Both the position numbers and the translations under genes were made by a program. From Pseudomonadota bacterium (GTDB lineage Bacteria > Pseudomonadota > Gammaproteobacteria > Burkholderiales > SG8-39): a stretch of DNA of 8,365 nucleotides. Each line of letters starts with the position of its first letter. Position 1 is the stretch's first letter. Of this stretch, positions 1-8,365 are shown piece after piece. Location of the stretch: NCBI GenBank assembly GCA_003242425.1, contig QGUL01000056.1, forward strand, positions 1-8,365, written 5' to 3'. A model generated the notes under the pieces. The model had not been told where the DNA came from, ran no database searches, and saw nothing but the letters and a program-made list of their open reading frames with translations.

Positions 1-1
1 G

Positions 2-490
2 GAAAAGATGTCCGCAGCGCTCACACGTCGTTCCGCGACCTTCCTGTTCGTGCTGTCGTTCGTCGCCGTGTACCGCGAGGTCTTCGAGACCATCCTGTTC
101 TACGCCGCGATGTGGAACGAACAGGACAGCTCCGCGATCCTCGCCGGGCTGGGCTTGGGCCTGGCCGTCCTGGCCGTCATCGCATTCGCGCTGCTGCGAC
201 TGGGAACGCGCTTGCCGATCGGCCAGTTCTTCCGCTTCAGCTCGATCCTGATCGCCGTCCTTGCCGTGGTGCTTGTGGGCAAGGGCGTGGCGGCGCTGCA
301 GGAAGCCGGCTGGATCAGCCAGGCCTTGGCTGCCGTGCCACAGATCGAGTGGCTGGGCCTTTACCCGACGTGGCAGTCGATCCTCGCCCAGATCGCCGTC
401 GCGGCGATCGCCGTCCTCGGCTTCGTCGCCAATGCGCGTGGCGCAAAGGCCATGCCTTCCGCGCACGAACGTCCGAGAGGTAATGCATGA
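2..490 (+). CDS. FTR1-family metal permease, C-terminal part (5' end outside the window)
   Basis: This is the C-terminal portion of an inner-membrane permease of the FTR1 family, which carries iron (EfeU, Ftr1p) and in some resistance loci lead (PbrT). The reading frame is open to the left edge of the window, with Glu and Lys codons before the ATG at 8, so that ATG is probably internal. Counting from it, residues 11-34 form a membrane helix holding R23-E24-V-F-E27, the second of the two REXXE metal-binding motifs typical of the family. Three more helices follow at about 43-65, 79-98 and 124-141, and the stretch LGLYPTW near 117-122 is typical of proteobacterial members. The first REXXE motif and any N-terminal periplasmic domain would lie upstream. 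The stop codon overlaps the next start as ATGA (487-490). Family membership is secure; the substrate is not shown, and the efflux-pump context makes a toxic metal as plausible as iron. Confidence 0.87.
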   Translation, partial: EKMSAALTRRSATFLFVLSFVAVYREVFETILFYAAMWNEQDSSAILAGLGLGLAVLAVIAFALLRLGTRLPIGQFFRFSSILIAVLAVVLVGKGVAALQEAGWISQALAAVPQIEWLGLYPTWQSILAQIAVAAIAVLGFVANARGAKAMPSAHERPRGNA

Positions 491-1695
491 GTGCAGCACT
501 TCGCCAGGTGGTGATTCGTTATGGGAGCTATCCCGTGGTCATGCTGCCGGCGGCAGTCGCGGCCGTAGCCGTGGCCAGCAGCGCCCTGCCCGCGTGGCCC
601 GCGCTTGCCTTGATCGCATCCGTTGGTGTCACGGCCGTGGCCTTGCTGGAAAGGCTCTCCCCTTACGAGCCCGAGTGGCAGAGGGACCATGGCGACCTGA
701 ATGCTGATGTGGTGCATGGCGTCGTCAACTTCGGTCTGCTTGCGCTGGCCGGCGTGCTTCTCCATGCGCTGCGCCAGTTCCTGCCTATCGACGGCGGGTG
801 GCCCCACCAGTGGCCTGGCGCGATGCAGCTGCTGCTGGCCGGGCTGATTGTGGATGCAGGCCTCTATACGATGCACCGACTGAGCCATCGGTACGCCTGG
901 GCGTGGCGGCTGCATGCGGTACACCACGGTGCCGAACGTCTCTACTGGCTCAACGGCGAGCGGCGTCATCCGCTGAGTGCGTTGCTGATGGCGGGCCCTG
1001 GCCTGGCGGTCGCGGTGCTGCTCGGCGCGCCGCCTCACGTGCTGAGTGCATGGCTCACCCTGCTCAGCGTCCAGCTCGCGTTCCAGCACGCGAACCTGGA
1101 CTATCGCGTCGGCCCCCTGCGACGTTGGCTTGGGGTGGCCGAAGTGCATCGATGGCATCACAAGCGCGAGTACGAAAATGCCCAGGTGAATTTTGGCGAG
1201 TTCTTCATGATCTGGGACCACTTGTGTGGAACGTACCTGGACCGACCGGAAGCCCTGCGGGCGGGCGACGTGGGGCTGCGCGAAGAGAAGCTTCCACTCG
1301 ACTACCGGGGCCAGCTCACCTGGCCATTCCGGCAGCACGCCCGTCATCGCGAAACTGCCGCTGGGATTTTGGCCTTCGCCCAGCACCTGTCGGCAGGGTA
1401 TTCGGCGCTATACGCAGGTGATTTGAAAGGCGCGTACGCGGCGTTCGAGCGGGCCCACGTGCTGGCGCAGACGCACACGATCCGGCACGTCTGCAGTCAC
1501 ATCGCATTCCTGAGATGGGCGATCAGCGCCCGTGACTGGCGCGAGGCGGCCGGTCAGCTCGTTCGAATTCCCGCGTCCTTGCTGTTTACCTGGCTATGGA
1601 TGCCCCGCGGCAATACCGGTGGTGCACGCGTGGGTGCGCTGCGCTCGATGCCGGTTGCCGATGAACTCCGTCCGTTTCTGGAACCCTACCGATGA
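487..1695 (+). CDS. Sterol desaturase/fatty-acid hydroxylase-like protein fused to a DUF3703-like domain
   Basis: This is a 402-residue membrane protein in two parts. Residues 1-290 resemble the fatty acid hydroxylase superfamily of di-iron membrane enzymes. Hydrophobic segments lie near 15-52, 77-97, 112-128 and 165-200. The histidine clusters are in the expected order: H130-R-L-S-H134, H143-A-V-H146-H147, N156..R160-H161-P, H201 and H221-R-W-H224-H225, followed by D244-H245. The clusters look complete, so an active oxygenase acting on a lipid is plausible. Residues about 296-402 look like DUF3703, a small usually free-standing domain: GDLKGAYAAFERAHVLAQ reads as a TPR-like helical pair, then H330 and H334, H338, and the closing signature GNTGGARV with SMPV. 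The start ATG overlaps the FTR1 stop and has a Shine-Dalgarno GAGAGGT at 475-481. The stop overlaps the next gene as ATGA. Substrate and role are unknown. The hydroxylase call is strong; the DUF3703 call is from remembered sequence features. Confidence 0.82.
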   Translation: MSAALRQVVIRYGSYPVVMLPAAVAAVAVASSALPAWPALALIASVGVTAVALLERLSPYEPEWQRDHGDLNADVVHGVVNFGLLALAGVLLHALRQFLPIDGGWPHQWPGAMQLLLAGLIVDAGLYTMHRLSHRYAWAWRLHAVHHGAERLYWLNGERRHPLSALLMAGPGLAVAVLLGAPPHVLSAWLTLLSVQLAFQHANLDYRVGPLRRWLGVAEVHRWHHKREYENAQVNFGEFFMIWDHLCGTYLDRPEALRAGDVGLREEKLPLDYRGQLTWPFRQHARHRETAAGILAFAQHLSAGYSALYAGDLKGAYAAFERAHVLAQTHTIRHVCSHIAFLRWAISARDWREAAGQLVRIPASLLFTWLWMPRGNTGGARVGALRSMPVADELRPFLEPYR

Positions 1696-2309
1696 GTGAC
1701 TGCGGCTGCCACCACGAAGCGAAAAATGCTCAGGAGCGCAAGATCCTGACAATCGCGCTTGCCCTCAATGCGACGATGGCCGTCGTCGGCGGCATCGCAG
1801 GCTGGATCGGCCAGTCCACAGGCCTGCTCGCCGATGCGCTCGACATGCTGTCGGACGCCACGGCCTACGCCATCGGCCTGGTCGCCATCGGCCGCGCCGC
1901 GAGTTTCAAGGCCAATGCCGCCATGCTCAGCGGCGCTGCGCTGCTGCTCCTCGGTCTCGGCGTGCTGTTCGAGGTGGGGCGACGGGTGATCTACGGCGCC
2001 GAGCCCGCCAGTGGCTGGATGATCGGCACCGCCATCCTTTCCCTCATCGTCAACATGGCGGTCCTTCGCATGCTCGCGCCGCTCAAGTCGGCTGAAGTGC
2101 ATCTGCGGGCGACCTGGATCTTCACCCGCGCCGACATGGTCGCCAACGTCGGCGTCATTCTCGCGGGCGTGCTGGTGCTGTGGCTGGGGTCACCGTACCC
2201 GGACTTTGTGATCGGAACGCTGATCGGCCTCTACGTGGTCAAGGAAGCGGTCGAGATCCTCCGCGAGGCGCGCGAGGCTCGCCACAACGCAGGAGGTACC
2301 CCCGAGTGA
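1692..2309 (+). CDS. CDF-family cation transporter, short variant without C-terminal domain
   Basis: This 205-residue inner-membrane protein resembles the cation diffusion facilitators, which export Zn, Cd, Co or similar divalent ions in exchange for protons. The N-terminus starts MSDCGCHH, a Cys/His cluster suited to metal binding. Hydrophobic helices lie near 18-40, 44-68, 75-95, 108-128, 146-166 and 168-185. Helix 2 carries A47-D48-A-L-D51-M-L-S-D55, matching the DxxxD half of the canonical metal site. In helix 5 the family normally has H/DxxxD; here F144-T-R-A-D148 keeps only the Asp. The protein stops soon after helix 6, so the cytoplasmic metallochaperone-like dimerisation domain of YiiP/CzcD (about 300 residues in all) is missing. 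It starts in a 4-base ATGA overlap with the preceding gene and has little Shine-Dalgarno of its own, implying coupled translation. The stop overlaps the next start as GTGA. The fold family is likely; transport activity and metal are inferred from context. Confidence 0.85.
   Translation: MSDCGCHHEAKNAQERKILTIALALNATMAVVGGIAGWIGQSTGLLADALDMLSDATAYAIGLVAIGRAASFKANAAMLSGAALLLLGLGVLFEVGRRVIYGAEPASGWMIGTAILSLIVNMAVLRMLAPLKSAEVHLRATWIFTRADMVANVGVILAGVLVLWLGSPYPDFVIGTLIGLYVVKEAVEILREAREARHNAGGTPE
2291..2296 (+). promoter_or_regulatory. Shine-Dalgarno of the small His/Cys protein
   Basis: AGGAGG, the best ribosome binding site in the window, lies inside the end of the CDF gene, 9 bases before a GTG at 2306. 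It decides the GTG start of the following small gene, which has no ATG at that point. A weaker GAGG at 2341-2344 precedes an in-frame ATG at 2351 and offers an alternative, shorter start. Confidence 0.75.
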
Positions 2310-2683
2310 TCCGTTCGAGACGAGTGCCGGCTTTCTGGGTGAGGTGGCTGATGACGGCCGGCCTTGTCCTGGGCCTGCTCGTCCAGCTGGTCATTGGTGC
2401 CATGGGCGAGCTGCACGAGCTGATGTCCACCCGGCACGCCGAAGCGATCTCCTCCGGCTCGCTGGATGGACGCTCGAGCCTCGCCGCAGCGACGGACGAC
2501 TCCGATGCGCTCCAGCTCGTCCACCATATCGCGCATTGCTGCGGTCACATCGCCGCGATGGCGACGGCCGAGATCGCAGTCCCGCAGATGATTCCGGCCC
2601 AAGCTGTGCCCCGACTCGATATTGCACAGCCCCCAACGGCTGGGCGATGGCCGGCACCGTTTCGACCCCCAATCGTCAGTTGA
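2306..2683 (+). CDS. Small membrane-anchored His/Cys protein in the CzcI position
   Basis: This 125-residue protein has no family I can name with confidence. It starts at GTG 2306, chosen for the AGGAGG upstream and the GTGA overlap with the CDF stop. An internal ATG at 2351 would give 110 residues. Residues 10-33 form one hydrophobic segment after a basic N-terminus (RSRR), so it is an uncleaved membrane anchor or a signal peptide, placing the rest in the periplasm. The exported part holds H37, H44 and a dense cluster H73-H74-I-A-H77-C78-C79-G80-H81, a likely soft-metal or Zn/Cd ligand site. A Pro-rich tail ends in FRPPIVS. In Cupriavidus czc operons the small gene before czcC is czcI, with a proposed regulatory role; the resemblance here is positional and in the His content only. 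A periplasmic metal buffer, sensor or pump accessory is the most reasonable guess. Confidence 0.7.
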   Translation: MIRSRRVPAFWVRWLMTAGLVLGLLVQLVIGAMGELHELMSTRHAEAISSGSLDGRSSLAAATDDSDALQLVHHIAHCCGHIAAMATAEIAVPQMIPAQAVPRLDIAQPPTAGRWPAPFRPPIVS

Positions 2684-2707
2684 GTGCCACCCGGCACCGC
2701 CAGACCC

Positions 2708-2747
2708 TCAACCTGCATTCGGAATTTCAACCTGCATTCGGAATTTC
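2708..2747 (+). repeat. 19-bp tandem duplication immediately before czcC
   Basis: AACCTGCATTCGGAATTTC occurs twice in direct succession, at 2710-2728 and 2729-2747, without mismatch; the period of 19 extends two bases further left. Each unit contains the small dyad ATTC-G-GAAT (2717-2725 and 2736-2744). The second copy ends 4 bases before the czcC ATG, so the repeat supplies the ribosome binding region of czcC, where only a weak GGAA is present. The gap as a whole (2684-2751) also has a minor hairpin, GTGCC/GGCAC at 2684-2697, directly after the preceding stop. I see no convincing -35/-10 promoter in it. It may be a chance slippage duplication, a paired operator, or a device setting czcC translation. 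Confidence 0.9.
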
Positions 2748-2751
2748 CATC

Positions 2752-4025
2752 ATGTCGATTCGACTGGCGGCTCGCGCCGCCTTGTGTGCGGCCGTGCTGG
2801 CTGCATCCGCTGCCCATGCGGCGGAAAGTTTGACCCTCGACGACGCGTTCCGCCGTGTCGAGCAGACCCATCCGGAACTCAGGCTCTTTGGCGGACGCCG
2901 GGATGTTCTGACGACCGAGCTGGACCGCGCGGCCTTCAAGCCGCCTCTGGTCGTTGGCATCGAAGCCGAGAACGTACTCGGCACCGGCGAGGCCAGCGGC
3001 CTGCAGGGCGCCGAGATCACCTTGAGCCTGGCCTCTGTGCTGGAGCGGGGCGGCAAGCTCGACGCCCGCCGCGCGCTGGCGCAGAGCCGCATCGATGTAC
3101 TTGCAGTGGAGCGTGAAGCCCGTCGCCTGGACCTGCTCGCCGAGGTGGCTCGCCGCTACCTGGCGGTCGTAGCGGCCGAGAAGCGCGCGGAGATCGCGCG
3201 CCTGGATATCGCGCAGCGCAAACGCGCGGTGGCCGGCGCTCGGCAACGCCTTCAGGCCGGGGCATCGCCGGAATCGGTCGTGCTGACTGCAGAGGCCGCG
3301 CTCGCGCGTGCGGAACTCGATCAGGCGCGCGCGGTGCAGCAGGCACGGGCGGCCCGACAGCATCTGGCGACCCTCTGGGGCGAGCGCGCACCGAGCTTCG
3401 ACGTCGTGCCCATCAACCCGTTGGCGCTGCCGAAGATCGCCTCGTTCGACGAGCTCGCCTCCTGGCTCGCCAAGACACCCGAGCTTGCCCAGTTCGCCGG
3501 CGAGCAGCGCATTCGAGAGGCTCGCCTCCAGCTCGCGCGAACCGCTGCCACTCCCGACCTGGACTGGCAGGTCGGCGTCCGGCGTTTGCAGGCGACCGAC
3601 GACTTCGGGTTGGTCGTCAGCGTATCGATGCCGCTGGGCACCAAGGTGAGGGCGCAGCCGGAAATTCGGGCTGCGGAAGCGGAGCTGGCACTGCTCGGCC
3701 TCGAGCGCGAGGTCAAGAGCCTGTCGCTGTATTCCACCCTCGCCGAAGCGCATGGACGGTTTCTCACCGCACAGCTCGAAGTGCGCCGCTTGGGGAGCGA
3801 CGTGATCCCGAGGCTCTCGCGCGCCGAGGCGGCTGCCGAGCGCGCCTACCGCGCAGGCGCGGCGAGCTATCTGGAGTGGGCGCAGCTGCAAGCCGAGCGC
3901 ACGGCCGCCCTCCGCGACCAACTCGAAGCTGCACTCGAGGCCCACTCGGCACTGCTCGAGATCCAGCGCCTGACCGGGCAGCCGTTCGTTTCGGCCGGCC
4001 CGTCCATTGAACAAGGAGACACCCC

Positions 4026-4029
<4 letters not shown>
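2752..4029 (+). CDS. czcC: CzcC-type outer-membrane factor of a heavy-metal efflux pump
   Basis: This 425-residue TolC/OEP-family outer-membrane channel is the exit duct of the CzcCBA pump. The N-terminus is a standard Sec signal peptide with a basic MSIRLAAR, a hydrophobic core and a cleavage site after A21-H22-A23; there is no lipobox, so it is not lipid-anchored. The mature part shows the usual internal duplication: the first helical OEP repeat spans about 28-210 (long Ala/Arg/Leu coiled-coil helices at 103-208) and the second about 230-415. Beta-strand-like segments at about 65-95 and 271-297 (ending VSMPLG) mark the membrane-spanning hairpins. The length fits CzcC (about 420 residues). 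The ATG at 2752 is chosen because the signal peptide begins exactly there; the frame stays open further upstream only as noise over the preceding gene. It is separated from the His/Cys gene by 68 bases but overlaps czcB by GTGA. Confidence 0.93.
4013..4018 (+). promoter_or_regulatory. Shine-Dalgarno of czcB
   Basis: AAGGAG at the very end of czcC lies 7 bases before the GTG at 4026. This spacing, together with the lipoprotein signal that starts there, fixes GTG as the czcB start. Confidence 0.8.
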
Positions 4030-8148
<4,119 letters not shown>

Positions 8149-8165
8149 TCTGAACCCTTCGACAT

Positions 8166-8187
8166 CCGGCGGGCTTTAGCCCGCCGG
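8166..8187 (+). terminator. Strong hairpin after czcA, probable terminator or repeat element
   Basis: A perfect 9-bp GC-rich stem CCGGCGGGC pairs with GCCCGCCGG around the loop TTTA, starting 18 bases after the czcA stop codon. It is the strongest dyad I see in the window and sits where the operon transcript should end; being symmetric, it could also stop transcription arriving from the transposase. No T-run follows on either strand, so it is not a textbook Rho-independent terminator. It could instead stabilise the mRNA 3' end or be one copy of a dispersed palindromic repeat. A second weaker hairpin (GCAGG/CCTGC, 8194-8208) follows. Confidence 0.55.
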
Positions 8188-8217
8188 GTGCATGCAGGGT
8201 CGGCCTGCGTAATACTT

Positions 8218-8365
8218 GGTTCTTCACCCAAGTCCGGTGAAGGCCGCCCGGATCTTCAGGAAGAAGTAGGCGTCGTCCCGGTAGCCGTAGGCCACCCGCT
8301 TGATGACCTTGATCTTGTTGTTGATGCCTTCGACCAGATTGGTTCCCAGCGGCCAGCGGCAGTGG
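8218..8365 (-). mobile_element. One end of an ISL3-family insertion sequence (continues beyond the window)
   Basis: The right edge holds the transposase 3' end of an insertion sequence oriented towards czcA. The likely outer boundary is GGTTCTTCACCC at 8218-8229, since ISL3 terminal repeats, as I recall them, often start GG-pyrimidine-TCTTC. The transposase stop codon would then lie inside the terminal repeat. A 7-bp dyad CTTCACC/GGTGAAG (8222-8242) overlaps the same point. If the boundary is right, TAATACTT (8210-8217) would be the 8-bp target duplication. The other end is outside the window, so neither repeat nor duplication can be confirmed here. Confidence 0.6.
8224..8365 (-). CDS. ISL3-family transposase, C-terminal 46 residues (rest outside the window)
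   Basis: On the - strand a frame open from the window edge encodes 46 residues up to a TGA at 8224-8226. The segment WPLGTNLVEGINNKIK followed by VIKRVAYGYRDDAYFFLK is the hallmark end of ISL3-type (Tnp_ISL3, DDE) transposases; the Glu in VEGINNK is the expected third acidic residue of the DDE catalytic triad. The enzyme would cut and rejoin the ends of its own element. Only the tail is visible, so whether the element is complete and active cannot be judged; the visible frame has no break. It converges on czcA, so its own promoter points into the operon's 3' side. Confidence 0.9.
   Translation of the reverse strand, partial: HCRWPLGTNLVEGINNKIKVIKRVAYGYRDDAYFFLKIRAAFTGLG

Noticed and set aside
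8..10. ATG at 8 as the true start of the FTR1 gene
   Set aside because: The frame is open to the window edge and the visible part starts at the second REXXE helix, so the first half of the permease must lie upstream.
361..1386. 341-codon open frame on the - strand across the hydroxylase gene
   Set aside because: Composition is that of an antisense frame, and the + strand holds conserved histidine clusters.
2180..2305. ATG at 2180 as start of the small His/Cys protein
   Set aside because: It would overlap the CDF gene by 130 bases with a basic nonsense-like N-terminus; AGGAGG points to GTG at 2306.
2344..2751. N-terminal extension of czcC upstream of 2752
   Set aside because: The extra residues are out-of-frame readings of the small His/Cys gene; a clean signal peptide begins at the ATG at 2752.
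2684..2751. Internal promoter for czcCBA in the gap before czcC
   Set aside because: A TTGAGT at 2680 has no acceptable -10 hexamer at proper spacing, so I cannot support a promoter.

Overview
The window is a GC-rich (about two thirds G+C by eye), tightly packed heavy-metal handling operon on the + strand. It ends at an insertion sequence that reads towards it. Base composition, protein style and gene content suggest a proteobacterium, most likely a Xanthomonadales/Lysobacteraceae-type gammaproteobacterium or a betaproteobacterium. This is inference; nothing in the window fixes the taxon.

Layout: (1) 1-490, the C-terminal part of an FTR1-family metal permease, cut by the window edge. (2) 487-1695, a sterol desaturase/fatty-acid hydroxylase-like membrane protein fused to a C-terminal DUF3703-like domain. 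(3) 1692-2309, a small cation-diffusion-facilitator (CDF) type transporter with a Cys/His N-terminus and no cytoplasmic C-terminal domain. (4) 2306-2683, a small membrane-anchored His/Cys protein that occupies the place of CzcI. (5) 2752-4029 czcC, 4026-4961 czcB and 4972-8148 czcA, a complete tripartite HME-RND efflux pump for divalent metal cations. (6) 8149-8223, a short gap with a strong hairpin. (7) From about 8218 to the window edge, the 3' end of an ISL3-family transposase on the - strand.

Four of the six gene junctions are 4-base ATGA or GTGA overlaps, so the seven genes probably form one transcript with translational coupling. The chain breaks before czcC, where a 68-base gap holds a perfect 19-bp tandem duplication ending 4 bases before the czcC start codon, and before czcA, which has a 10-base gap and a weak Shine-Dalgarno. 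No regulator gene or clear promoter is visible; both probably lie upstream of the window.

Working model: the FTR1-type and CDF-type proteins move metal across the inner membrane, the small His/Cys protein senses or buffers metal at the membrane, and CzcCBA exports it across the outer membrane. The hydroxylase-DUF3703 fusion is the least explained part. It may modify a lipid under metal stress, with DUF3703 as an uncharacterised metal-associated helical module. The efflux genes are textbook families; the novelty, if any, lies in the accessory genes between FTR1 and czcC.
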